DNA of 64,000 bases. Source: Bacteroidota bacterium (lineage in GTDB: Bacteria > Bacteroidota > Bacteroidia > UKL13-3). Every line of letters starts with the position of its first letter. Position 1 is the first letter of the stretch. The notes beneath the pieces were generated by a model. That model was not told where the DNA came from. It was given only the letters and a program-made list of their open reading frames with translations, and ran no database searches. This document shows, piece after piece, positions 55,183 through 63,985 of the stretch. Where the stretch lies: assembly GCA_030680835.1 (NCBI GenBank), contig JAUXUD010000035.1:49321-113320 (forward strand), read 5' to 3'. The position numbers were made by a program, and so were the translations under genes.

Positions 55183-56016
55183 ATGTATCAACAAAACGGA
55201 CTTTCAGGATTTTCGAATATGCCCACGGTGGTTAAGAACCTTTTAATTATTAATGCGCTTTGTTTTTTTGCGCATTACGTATTGGTTCAAACGGGCAAGG
55301 CAGACATCAACCATATATTGGGATTGTATTACCCCGAATCGAAATTATTTAAGCCATACCAAATCTTAACGCATGTGTTTATGCACGGCGATTTCTGGCA
55401 CTTGTTTTTTAACATGTTTAGCTTATGGATGTTTGGCAGCAAACTGGAGAGTTACTGGGGCCCGAAACGCTTTTTCATTTATTATTTCGTTACCGCATTT
55501 GGAGCCGCAGCCCTTTACCTGGGCATCAATGCCATCGAAATTAATAAAATTAAATCTGCTATCGAAGTGTTTGCCCAGAATCCGGATTATGATTCGTTTT
55601 ATTTGCTCATTCAAAAAGACAATCTCTACGCCAACGCCAGTCAGATTGCCGATTTTTTAGCGGCCTGGAATCTTGATAAAACAAATCCGCTTTATGTGAA
55701 CGATGCCAAACAAATTGCGCAAATGATGCTCGAATCGAAAATGAGCGTTCCGGTAGTTGGAGCCAGCGGCGCGGTATTTGGGTTGTTACTGGGATTTGGG
55801 TTGCTGTTTCCAAACACCGAATTGCTGATTATGTTTATCCCGGTTCCTGTAAAAGCCAAATATGTAGTTATCGGTTTGGGTTTATGGGAATTATACTCCG
55901 GATTGCGAAACAATCCAGCTGATAATATAGCCCATTTTGCACATTTGGGAGGCATGTTGTTTGGTTACATTTTAATAAAATACTGGAACCAGACCAATCG
56001 AAGGAGTATGTATTAG
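55183..56016 (+). CDS. Rhomboid-family intramembrane serine protease (first)
   Basis: This 277-aa membrane protein has the rhomboid core of six helices. HVFMHGDFWHLFFNMFSLW forms loop 1 and TM2, the catalytic serine S195 lies in VVGASGAVFG, and the partner H254 in HFAHLGG. A loop of about 70 residues between early helices (residues about 112-180) is longer than usual. It would cut membrane proteins within the bilayer. The second rhomboid gene follows 85 bases later. Confidence 0.92.
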   Translation: MYQQNGLSGFSNMPTVVKNLLIINALCFFAHYVLVQTGKADINHILGLYYPESKLFKPYQILTHVFMHGDFWHLFFNMFSLWMFGSKLESYWGPKRFFIYYFVTAFGAAALYLGINAIEINKIKSAIEVFAQNPDYDSFYLLIQKDNLYANASQIADFLAAWNLDKTNPLYVNDAKQIAQMMLESKMSVPVVGASGAVFGLLLGFGLLFPNTELLIMFIPVPVKAKYVVIGLGLWELYSGLRNNPADNIAHFAHLGGMLFGYILIKYWNQTNRRSMY

Positions 56017-56057
56017 CCACAGGTAATTTACACCAAAGGTTAAAATTTTTCGTTGCT

Positions 56058-56065
56058 TACTTTTG
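56058..56065 (+). promoter_or_regulatory. Bacteroidota -7 box before the second rhomboid gene
   Basis: TACTTTTG matches TAnnTTTG 36 bases before the ATG at 56102. It overlaps a small imperfect hairpin (GCTTAC...GTAAGC). No clear -33 TTG. Confidence 0.35.
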
Positions 56066-56101
56066 TAAGCGCAACGGTATGTGTATGTTTGAAATTGAAA
56101 A

Positions 56102-56977
56102 ATGTCGGTACTCGAAGAAATAAAATATCGTCTCAGGCAGGATAATGCGGTTATAAAAATCATTATGATTAATGTAATGGTTTTTATTGCGTTTGCATTC
56201 ATTCATGTAATCTTTTACCTGGCCAATTCAAGAGATACCAGCCATTGGATTACCCGACTTTTTATGTTGCCTGCATCATTGGGTAATTTAATATACCAGC
56301 CCTGGAGCATCTTCACGTATATGTTTTTGCATGAAGGCTTGCTTCATATTTTATTTAACATGATTTGGCTCTATTGGTTCGGACAATTGTTTCAACAATA
56401 TTTAGGCAATGCAAAAACTTACAGGGTATACCTTTTGGGTGGGTTTTTCGGAGCGCTTTTATATATCCTTTTCTTCAATATTTTTCCTGCTTTTTCGGCC
56501 AGTGTAGGTCAATCGTATGCACTCGGTGCTTCGGCCGGAGTGTTGGCCATTGTAGTTGCTACAGCAACTTTGTTGCCCGATTATCGCATCTCTTTGTTTT
56601 TATTGGGTTCAGTAAAACTGAAGTATATCGCCTTATTTTCGGTTTTGCTCGATTTAATCAATATTCCCAATGGTAATGCAGGTGGCCATATTGCCCATTT
56701 AGGCGGGGCAGCTTTTGGTTATGTGTTTATCAAATTTTTATACAGCAAAAGTCCCTATGTAAATGCATTTAATCGGTTTTTTGGTGACATCGCTTCCTGG
56801 TTCAAGCCCAAACCTAAAATGAAAATTCACCATCGTACTACCTATATGCGGGTTGAAAACAACAAAAAACCTTCCCAACATGAAATAGACATGATTCTGG
56901 ATAAAATATCGAAAAATGGATATGAAAGTTTAAGTAAAACAGAAAAGGAAATATTGTTTAAAGCCAGTAAAGATTAA
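56102..56977 (+). CDS. Rhomboid-family intramembrane serine protease (second)
   Basis: At 291 aa, with TYMFLHEGLLHILFNMIWLY, S144 in ALGASAGVLA and H199 in GGHIAHLGG, this is a second active-looking rhomboid. After the membrane core a cytoplasmic tail of about 60 charged residues (KPSQHEIDMILDKISKNGYE and following) forms a helical extension typical of Bacteroidota rhomboids. The pair is diverged, so different substrates are likely. The EEP-family gene follows after 8 bases. Confidence 0.92.
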   Translation: MSVLEEIKYRLRQDNAVIKIIMINVMVFIAFAFIHVIFYLANSRDTSHWITRLFMLPASLGNLIYQPWSIFTYMFLHEGLLHILFNMIWLYWFGQLFQQYLGNAKTYRVYLLGGFFGALLYILFFNIFPAFSASVGQSYALGASAGVLAIVVATATLLPDYRISLFLLGSVKLKYIALFSVLLDLINIPNGNAGGHIAHLGGAAFGYVFIKFLYSKSPYVNAFNRFFGDIASWFKPKPKMKIHHRTTYMRVENNKKPSQHEIDMILDKISKNGYESLSKTEKEILFKASKD

Positions 56978-56985
56978 TAAGCCCA

Positions 56986-58065
56986 TTGAAACTTAATTTT
57001 ATTAATATCATCTTTCTCGTACTCAACTGCATTGTAGCCCTATGCCTGTTAATGGCGTACCTGGCACCTTATATCAGTCCGGCCGATTTTTGGCCCATCG
57101 CATTTTTCGGACTGGCATATCCGCTGCTGGTGCCTTTAAATTTTTTGATGATAATTTATTGGCTGGTACAATTGAAAAAATTTGTTTTTATCTCAGTTAT
57201 TTCGTTGCTGCTTGGCATAAATCACATCACATCGTATATTCAGTTTTTTCCAAAAAAAAATAAAGATTCCAGACTTCAAAAAATTAATATAGTAAGTTTT
57301 AATACGCACTATATGGGGGCATACGACAGAAAGAATAATGATACCACTTTTTTCTTTCAGGAAATTGCTGCATTGAAGCCCGACATTTTTTGTTTTCAGG
57401 AGTTTGCCAATTTGGGTGGCAATTATGAAAAGCCTTTATTCAAAGAATTTTTCAGGCAGTACAAAAATTATTATAGCGTAAATGCAGATGGGCAGGAAAC
57501 CGGTTATGGGGTAAGTCTTTTTTCCAGGTATCCAATCATTAATAAAGGCTTCGTGGAGCGGATCAACAATAACAGCAACCTTACCGTTTTTGCAGATATT
57601 GTTGTAAACAACGATACAATCAGAGTGGTAAGCACCCATTTAAAATCTATTGTGTTCGACAAAGAAGATTACCAAACCATACAGGAACTAAGAAGCCCCA
57701 ACGAAGCCATGCAGGTTGGGCAGGTAAAACATATTGGTTCAAAACTCAAATATGCATTTATTAGCAGGTCGGTTCAGGCCGAAGAGTTAAAAGAAAACCT
57801 GGTTAACTGTCCGTATAAAGTAATTATTTGCGGCGATTTTAACGACTCGCCAACCAGTTATACATACCGAACAATACGGGGAGATTTAAAAGATGCATTT
57901 AAAGAATCGGGCTGGGGAATGAGCCGAACCTATATTGGCAAAATGCCCTCCTTCCGCATTGATTATATTTTACACGATCCTGCCTTTAAAAGTTTTAATT
58001 ACCGCACACATACAATTAATTTTAGTGACCACAAAATGATTAGCTGCACCATTCAAATGCGGTAA
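56986..58065 (+). CDS. Membrane-anchored endonuclease/exonuclease/phosphatase (EEP) family hydrolase
   Basis: The 359-aa protein has three N-terminal membrane helices (residues about 5-85) and then an EEP domain. INIVSFNTHYM, FCFQEF with the metal-binding glutamate, STHLKSI, ICGDFNDSP and FSDHKMISC are in the expected order. Such proteins act as periplasmic phosphodiesterases or nucleases; the substrate is unknown. The start is a TTG at 56986, since no ATG is in frame nearby. It follows the second rhomboid gene by 8 bases. Confidence 0.87.
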   Translation: MKLNFINIIFLVLNCIVALCLLMAYLAPYISPADFWPIAFFGLAYPLLVPLNFLMIIYWLVQLKKFVFISVISLLLGINHITSYIQFFPKKNKDSRLQKINIVSFNTHYMGAYDRKNNDTTFFFQEIAALKPDIFCFQEFANLGGNYEKPLFKEFFRQYKNYYSVNADGQETGYGVSLFSRYPIINKGFVERINNNSNLTVFADIVVNNDTIRVVSTHLKSIVFDKEDYQTIQELRSPNEAMQVGQVKHIGSKLKYAFISRSVQAEELKENLVNCPYKVIICGDFNDSPTSYTYRTIRGDLKDAFKESGWGMSRTYIGKMPSFRIDYILHDPAFKSFNYRTHTINFSDHKMISCTIQMR

Positions 58066-58080
58066 TCGGTGAATTTGATG

Positions 58081-58143
58081 TACGATGTACGATGTACAAT
58101 GTACGATGTACAATGTACGATGTACGATGTACAATGTACGATG
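58081..58143 (+). repeat. Heptamer array TACGATG/TACAATG (nine units)
   Basis: Nine uninterrupted heptamers, six TACGATG and three TACAATG, start 16 bases after the EEP gene stop. A TGTGGTTT follows, like the edge of the 36-37 kb elements, but the GGGCGG hairpin is absent. Confidence 0.9.
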
Positions 58144-58219
58144 TGTGGTTTAGTTAAATTTTAAAAACCACGTCAGTGGTGCAATCTCAGTAGCCCTAAA
58201 GCACGTGGCAATTAATAAT

Positions 58220-58254
58220 CCGATTACCGGTTACAGTTTACAGTTTACCGATTA
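58220..58254. repeat. Second heptamer array overlapping the end of the barrel protein gene
   Basis: CCGATTA CCGGTTA CAGTTTA CAGTTTA CCGATTA are five tandem 7-base units of a different sequence. The stop codon of the OMP gene (58245-58247) lies inside the array. Confidence 0.7.
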
Positions 58255-61100
58255 CCTTTTCGATTTTCATCTGGTTTTGGGCTTGGGGGCGTTGTTGCCA
58301 TTGCCGTAAATTTTCGGATATTATACGTAAAGGTGAGCATAAAATACGCCTGCAAAACATTGCTGCGGCTGTCTTCGATATACGTTTCGGTTACCGAACG
58401 CGCAATGCTGTTATTTTGCTTCATGATATCAAATACGGAAAAGCGAACTTCGCCTGCCCTGTTTTTAAGAAATTTATAGGCAAAAGCTGCGTTCCAGAGT
58501 AAAAAATCCTGGTTAAATGCTGAACCCAAACCCCGGTAATGGGTATAACTTAAATCGGAACTGAGAACAAAAGCTTTGAGGAACATAAAATTGGCTTTTA
58601 AACCACTGGTATTGATGAAATAATTATTGCTGGTTTGTGCCTGTAAGGTGTTTTTAACCAGGTTTACATTGGCATTATGACTTAAGGTAAAATCTATTTG
58701 CTGACTGATATTACTGCCCAAAACAAATCCACCGTTTATATTCAGTGTGTTTGCATAATTGGTTTGGTAATTGATTAATCCCGGCACAGAGGTATAATTG
58801 ATGCCGGTATTGAGGTTGAGATTGCATTTTATGAGTGCTATCGGCATACCGTAGGTTATAAAAGTGCGCATCGATAAATTGCCGTTTAAATTTACCGGAT
58901 ACGACAATTGCGAACCTTTGCGCAAGGTAACTCCATTCTGTATGAGTGTGTCTTTGGTGGCCGAATACGTAGCGTTGGCTATATAGTTATTGGTCAAGTT
59001 AGCCATGGCAAAAATAAAGAAAGATTGTGCGTTTTCATGCCTGTTTGCACCGTAACGAATCAATGCAATATGCGAGTTTTCCTGTTTTAAATTGGGATTT
59101 CCGGCGCTTAATAAAAACGGATTGCTGTTATCAACTACATTTTGCATTTGGGTGATGCCGGGCGTGTTGGTATTGGTGCGGTAAATTACTCTAAATGTTT
59201 TGCTGTTGGTAAACTTATAAGAATAGGTGACATGGGTTAAAACATTAAAAAAAGTCTTATTAAAAGGCAAGTTTACCGGGAACAACTGCATGCTGTTTAA
59301 TTCAACCCGTTGTGGCGAAAATCCTACAGTAAATGTATTTTTTTCGTTATTGAAATTGTATGCAATATTTCCTTTTTGGGTAATGATGGTATTGTCGAAT
59401 TTGTTTGATAAATAAGTATTTATCGAGTCGTATTCCTTGGTACTATTGTTAAAAATATGGGTGAGTTTATCGGCCTGGTTATTTGTATATGAAGGACTGT
59501 AACTAAATAAAAGCTGTGAAGTTTTACTTAAAGGTTCGGTATAGGTAATATTAGCCGACCCGGTTCGGCCTTCGGTTTTGGTTATACTGCGTTGGTTCAC
59601 CGCATCCGGAAATTGCGTGCCCAGCGAGTCAATACTTATATTATTTGAATTTTGGTCGGTTTGATTGTTTTTTTGATTTCCATCAATTCCCAGGTTAAAA
59701 CTAATGGTTCTACCCACTTTTAAAAACTTATGCCGGAATAGCAAGTTACTGTTTAATGAAAGTCCTTTATTACTAACCTCTTTATCAGTCTCCGAACTGT
59801 TAATTAATTTATTGAGGATATAGTTAGTTCCATAAGTTGAAGTAAAAGCATCGTTGTTTTGAAAACTCACCCTGGGCGTAAAAATAAGGGTATTAAACGT
59901 ATCGAATGCGTGCTCCAGCCTTAGGTTGAACCGATTGTTGAAATTGATGGTTTTTGAAGAATAGTCTTCATTATAAAGCTGGTCGTTTTCGGGGTTCATT
60001 AAATAATGTCGTTGCAATGATTTGTTGCTTGTGGTATTGCTGTTATTAAAAAAATAACTTCCCGAAACCTGCGTTTTTGTGCCCCAGCGATCAGCATAAT
60101 TAACTCCAATAGAGTTGGTAATATTGATACCCGATTGCTGCCCCACAAAAAAGTTACTCATATCGGGACCGCCGCCACCACCCATGCCGCCGCGTCCCAT
60201 GCCACCGCCACCTCTCATTCTGGTGGCATCGGCACTGCTTCCAAATAAATCCTGCATCGAAAAATTTTGCTGATTGATGTTGTTGCCAATACCCAATACG
60301 GTAATTCTGCGGTTGCCTTTAAATACATTAAGCACTGCCCCCGACTGGTATCTGTCGTCGGTTCCGTATCCTGCAAATACTTTTCCAAAAGTTCCGTTAT
60401 TACGGCCTGTTTTTGTTACTATATTGAGGGTTTTATCGGTGTTGCCATCGTTGAAACCGGTAAACTGCGCCTGATCGCCCAGGCGGTTAAATATTTGCAC
60501 CTTGTCTACAATTTCGGCAGGTAGATTTTTAAGCGCCATTTGGGCATCATCCCCAAAAAATTCTTTTCCATCCAGCAACACTTTTTTTACCTCTTCACCC
60601 TGGGCTTTAACCGTTCCGTTTTCAACCGTTAATCCCGGCATTTTTTTAATTAAATCTTCTGTTGTGGCATCCGGATTTACCTTAAATGCATTGGCATTAA
60701 TGCTGGTTGTATCTCCTTTTTGTTCAACGCGGATTTCGGTGCTTTCAATGGTAACTTCCTTTAATGATTTTTCGGCTTTATCCAAAAAAACAGCTCCTAT
60801 ATATTTATCTTCATTAACTATAACAGTTTGATTTTTTGTTTTTAAGCCCAGATAACTAAAAACCAAAAGGCAGGTGTCGGGTTTATTTATGCTTATTTCA
60901 AAAATCCCTTTTGCATTACTTGCCGTTCCGGCTGTAATTTTACCGTTTTGATAGCATGCAACCCGAACTCCCTGCAAGGGCAACAGTGTGGCTTTTTCAA
61001 ACACCTTTCCCGAAACTTTAATATTTTGAGCCTGAAGAGTTATGTGTGGAACCAACAAAAAAAGCGTATATACCAGTAGTTTGTAAAATTTTGCGTTCAA
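58245..61100 (-). CDS. Large TonB-receptor-like outer-membrane barrel protein (OMP_b-brl_3)
   Basis: The 951-aa protein has a signal peptide (LLVYTLFLLVPHITLQAQ) and a carboxypeptidase-regulatory-like domain (VSGKVFEKATLLPLQGVRVA). A plug region follows (KKMPGLTVENGTVKAQGEEV, VLLDGKEFFGDD), then a long beta barrel ending near residue 935. A glycine/methionine-rich loop (MRGGGGMGRGGMGGGGG) lies near residue 300. It matches the OMP_b-brl_3 group of TonB-like outer-membrane proteins, whose substrates are mostly unknown. The last codons derive from a heptamer repeat array. It is divergent from the riboswitch-controlled receptor. Confidence 0.88.
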   Translation of the reverse strand: MNAKFYKLLVYTLFLLVPHITLQAQNIKVSGKVFEKATLLPLQGVRVACYQNGKITAGTASNAKGIFEISINKPDTCLLVFSYLGLKTKNQTVIVNEDKYIGAVFLDKAEKSLKEVTIESTEIRVEQKGDTTSINANAFKVNPDATTEDLIKKMPGLTVENGTVKAQGEEVKKVLLDGKEFFGDDAQMALKNLPAEIVDKVQIFNRLGDQAQFTGFNDGNTDKTLNIVTKTGRNNGTFGKVFAGYGTDDRYQSGAVLNVFKGNRRITVLGIGNNINQQNFSMQDLFGSSADATRMRGGGGMGRGGMGGGGGPDMSNFFVGQQSGINITNSIGVNYADRWGTKTQVSGSYFFNNSNTTSNKSLQRHYLMNPENDQLYNEDYSSKTINFNNRFNLRLEHAFDTFNTLIFTPRVSFQNNDAFTSTYGTNYILNKLINSSETDKEVSNKGLSLNSNLLFRHKFLKVGRTISFNLGIDGNQKNNQTDQNSNNISIDSLGTQFPDAVNQRSITKTEGRTGSANITYTEPLSKTSQLLFSYSPSYTNNQADKLTHIFNNSTKEYDSINTYLSNKFDNTIITQKGNIAYNFNNEKNTFTVGFSPQRVELNSMQLFPVNLPFNKTFFNVLTHVTYSYKFTNSKTFRVIYRTNTNTPGITQMQNVVDNSNPFLLSAGNPNLKQENSHIALIRYGANRHENAQSFFIFAMANLTNNYIANATYSATKDTLIQNGVTLRKGSQLSYPVNLNGNLSMRTFITYGMPIALIKCNLNLNTGINYTSVPGLINYQTNYANTLNINGGFVLGSNISQQIDFTLSHNANVNLVKNTLQAQTSNNYFINTSGLKANFMFLKAFVLSSDLSYTHYRGLGSAFNQDFLLWNAAFAYKFLKNRAGEVRFSVFDIMKQNNSIARSVTETYIEDSRSNVLQAYFMLTFTYNIRKFTAMATTPPSPKPDENRKGNR

Positions 61101-61203
61101 GATATAAATGGATTAGTTTTATTGTTTGGCCTTCAAATTTGCAATTTGTTTTGATGAGATGCACCATAAAAGGTTTAATGACTCATTAATTTTGTTTCAA
61201 ATT

Positions 61204-61232
61204 TTGATTAACGGTAAAGTTTTATACATTTG
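61204..61232 (+). promoter_or_regulatory. Promoter of the TPP-riboswitch transcript
   Basis: TTG (61204-61206), an 18-base spacer and TACATTTG (61225-61232) fit the consensus and place the transcript start at about 61239, exactly where the riboswitch begins. Confidence 0.65.
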
Positions 61233-61238
61233 CCAAGT

Positions 61239-61336
61239 CTTTAGGGGTGCTTGGTTTTATACGTTTAAACGAGTAAAACCAAGCTGAGATCAAACTCTTG
61301 GAACCTGATCGGGGTAATACCTGCGTAGGGAAAAGT
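61239..61336 (+). promoter_or_regulatory. TPP riboswitch (THI element)
   Basis: All conserved blocks of the thiamine pyrophosphate aptamer are present: GGGGTGCT, a variable stem (CTTGGTTTTA pairing with TAAAACCAAG), GCTGAGATC, GAACCTGATC, GGGTAATACC and GCGTAGGGAAAAG. The closing CTTT/AAAG stem completes it. It leads the TonB receptor gene 150 bases downstream. A hairpin GTTCAGTT-TTC-AACTGAAC (61390-61408) and a GAGGTT/AACCTC pair (61419/61450) lie between and may form the switch part. Confidence 0.95.
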
Positions 61337-61486
61337 AAGTCAATTTTTAGAAAAAACAACGCGGGTTTTGGTATTCAAATTGGCTGCAGGTTCAGTTTTC
61401 AACTGAACTTATTCCATAGAGGTTAACAGATTATACTACTTGGCAACCTCAGCCAGGTGGTTTTGTTTAACTTCAATTCAATTAAA

Positions 61487-63715
61487 ATGTTTAAAACTAT
61501 TAAAACTGTTTTGCCTTTGCTGTTATTAGCCGGCTCAGTTAAAGCTCAAACCGACACCAGCTTGTCGAAAACTACATTACAGGAAGCTGTAATTATTGGA
61601 ATTAAAGCTACCCAAAAATTGCCGGTTACCTATAGCATGCTGAACCGAAAGCAAATTGAGGCGCGTTACTACGGTGCCGATATCCCTACCCTCATTAATT
61701 ATACACCCGGAATAAATTCGTATAGCGATAATGGTTCAGGCATTGGCTATAGTTTTTTTCGATTAAGAGGCATTGATCAAACCCGGATAAATACTACAGT
61801 AAACGGGATACCGGTAAATGACCCTGAAAACCAGGGTGTATTTTTTAATAATTTTGCCGATTTGGCCAGCAGTGCCGAGAGCATTCAAATTCAACGCGGT
61901 GTAGGAACATCTACCAATGGCACTTCTGCTTTTGGGGGTAGTATTAACCTGTTAACCAAAAATCTTTCCCCGGTTTCCGAAGTGAAACTCAGCACGGGTT
62001 TGGGTTCTTTTGGAGCCAGTAGGGTTGCAGCTGAGTTTCAGAGTGGAATACTGTCACGTCATTTTATGTTTTACGGCAGGTACAGTGAGCTAAAAACAAA
62101 TGGGTTCAGACAACATTCGGGAGCTGCCATTCAATCTTATGCTTTTAGTGCAGCATATATTAACAAGCGTTCTGTATTAAAACTAAACTTGTTTGGCGGC
62201 AATGCACAAAGTGAACTTTCATACCTGGGAATTGATAAAGCTACCTATGATGCCAACAATAAAACCAATACCTTTATCAATGGCGAGACCGATGCTTTTA
62301 AACAACAATTTTATCAATTACAATACACCCTGCAGTTAACACATAGCCAAACCCTTTCTGCTTCTGCTTATTATGTAAAAGGCAATGCCCCAAAATTTCA
62401 ATTCCTTTACCCGGGCTTTTGGGGACTTGGATTTTCCTACTATAATATGCCTGATGCAATAGTAGGTTCAGATACTTTTACTGCTGCAGGTGACATGATG
62501 AGTTCATACCGTTTGGACCAACATTTTAGAGGCGCATTTATTACCTATAATTACCACTCCGGGAAACTCGATTTTACAGCAGGACTGCATGCAAATTCAT
62601 TTGTTTCAGATCATTTTATGGAAATTAACTGGGGGAGTATGATTCCGCAAGGTGTGCAGCTTCAGGATCACAAAGTGTATTTTAATACCGGGTATAAAAA
62701 AGAATTGAGCGGATTTGTAAAAGTCAATTTCGACCTTACAGAAAAGCTCAACCTGTTTGCCGATTTGCAAGTGCGTACAACAAGTTTTAAATATAGCGGC
62801 AAAGATCTTCAGATAAAGCAAGATCCTTATAAAGTGGACCCGATGAACTGGTTGTTTGTGAATCCTAAAATAGGAGCCCGGGTTAAATTGGGTTCAACAC
62901 AATCTGTTTATTTTATGGCAGGTATGGGCATGCGCGAACCTACCCGATTTGATTATTTCCAGGACGATTTTGCAACCAAAGATACCAAACAGAATGAGAT
63001 AAAGCCTGAACAGGTATTTAACCTTGAACTCGGACATGAAATAAATACCCGAACCCTGCAATCTAAAATTAATTTATATGCCATGGAATTTACCAACCAG
63101 ATAGTGGGTTTGGGTCAGGTAAACGCATTTGGATATCAGATTACCGGCAATGTAGGAAAAAGTTTTCGCAGGGGATTGGAGATGGATATAAACTGGATGG
63201 TTCATAAAAAATTGCATGTTTTTTTGAGTTCATCATTTAGCAATAATCGAATAAAGAAATTGAACCAGCACTTTAAATCAGTTGAAAGCAGCAACGATAG
63301 TTTATATTTATACGTTGATACATTAGTGATTTATAAAAACTCCCCACTGGGATTCACCCCTTCAAGCATTCAGAATTTAGGAATCAGATATCTCCCTTTA
63401 AATTGGCTTAGTGCCGAGCTTTTATATCGTTATGTGGGAATGCAATATATGGACAATACCGGTAACAAAAACATCTCCATTCCCGCCTTTAGTTTCATTG
63501 ATTTACGTTTGGCAATTCATTTGAAGCAATGGGTTCATTTGGGTGATCCGGTATTAAGTTTTCAGATGAATAATCTGGCAGATGTAAAATACGCACCTGC
63601 CGGAAGTTTAAGTGGCGCAAACAGCATTGATGCCAATGGCAACAGAGGTAATTTCCCATTATATATACCGGCTGCGGGTAGAAACTACTTTGTAACCTTA
63701 GCCTGGAAATTCTAG
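61487..63715 (+). CDS. TonB-dependent receptor under TPP-riboswitch control (thiamine uptake)
   Basis: This 742-aa receptor has a signal peptide (TVLPLLLLAGSVKAQ) and a plug domain with TTLQEAVIIGIKAT, FFRLRGIDQTRINTTVNGIP and IQRGVGTSTNGTSAFGGSIN. The barrel ends in the aromatic strand NYFVTLAWKF. The upstream TPP riboswitch strongly suggests uptake of thiamine, its phosphates or the HMP/thiazole precursors, switched off when TPP is plentiful. I chose the ATG at 61487, before the signal peptide, rather than an upstream start. No thiamine synthesis gene is beside it. The R3 repeat begins 5 bases after its stop. Confidence 0.92.
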   Translation: MFKTIKTVLPLLLLAGSVKAQTDTSLSKTTLQEAVIIGIKATQKLPVTYSMLNRKQIEARYYGADIPTLINYTPGINSYSDNGSGIGYSFFRLRGIDQTRINTTVNGIPVNDPENQGVFFNNFADLASSAESIQIQRGVGTSTNGTSAFGGSINLLTKNLSPVSEVKLSTGLGSFGASRVAAEFQSGILSRHFMFYGRYSELKTNGFRQHSGAAIQSYAFSAAYINKRSVLKLNLFGGNAQSELSYLGIDKATYDANNKTNTFINGETDAFKQQFYQLQYTLQLTHSQTLSASAYYVKGNAPKFQFLYPGFWGLGFSYYNMPDAIVGSDTFTAAGDMMSSYRLDQHFRGAFITYNYHSGKLDFTAGLHANSFVSDHFMEINWGSMIPQGVQLQDHKVYFNTGYKKELSGFVKVNFDLTEKLNLFADLQVRTTSFKYSGKDLQIKQDPYKVDPMNWLFVNPKIGARVKLGSTQSVYFMAGMGMREPTRFDYFQDDFATKDTKQNEIKPEQVFNLELGHEINTRTLQSKINLYAMEFTNQIVGLGQVNAFGYQITGNVGKSFRRGLEMDINWMVHKKLHVFLSSSFSNNRIKKLNQHFKSVESSNDSLYLYVDTLVIYKNSPLGFTPSSIQNLGIRYLPLNWLSAELLYRYVGMQYMDNTGNKNISIPAFSFIDLRLAIHLKQWVHLGDPVLSFQMNNLADVKYAPAGSLSGANSIDANGNRGNFPLYIPAAGRNYFVTLAWKF

Positions 63716-63719
63716 GCTA

Positions 63720-63985
63720 ATGCATGAATGAGATTGTTTTTATGGCTTTTTGGGAGGCATTTTATATAACGTTATAATCTGTGACATTTGATTATTTTGT
63801 ACCTTTTTGCTTGATCAAAAAGGTACCCAACCCCGATAGCTATCGGGGCAAGACTTATTACAATAACTGGCAAATGTAAAAAAGTTTGGCCTTGGCCCGC
63901 ATCCCAAGCCGCAAGGCCAATCGTTGCGACTAATAGGCCTTGCTCAAGGTCTGCTACATTTGTGTTCATTTGATTCATTATCTAC
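63720..63985 (+). repeat. Structured repeat element, copy R3
   Basis: Close inverted match to R2, in the same orientation as R1. The hairpin GTACCTTTTTG-CTTGAT-CAAAAAGGTAC lies at 63799-63826. Next to it the other copies' AAAAAT segment is replaced by the perfect palindrome CCCCGATAGCTATCGGGG (63831-63848). Confidence 0.9.

Noticed and set aside
63772..63978. 68-codon minus-strand ORF at the end of the window as a gene
   Set aside because: It is the R3 repeat; its C-terminal part is changed by the palindrome insertion and does not match the other copies.
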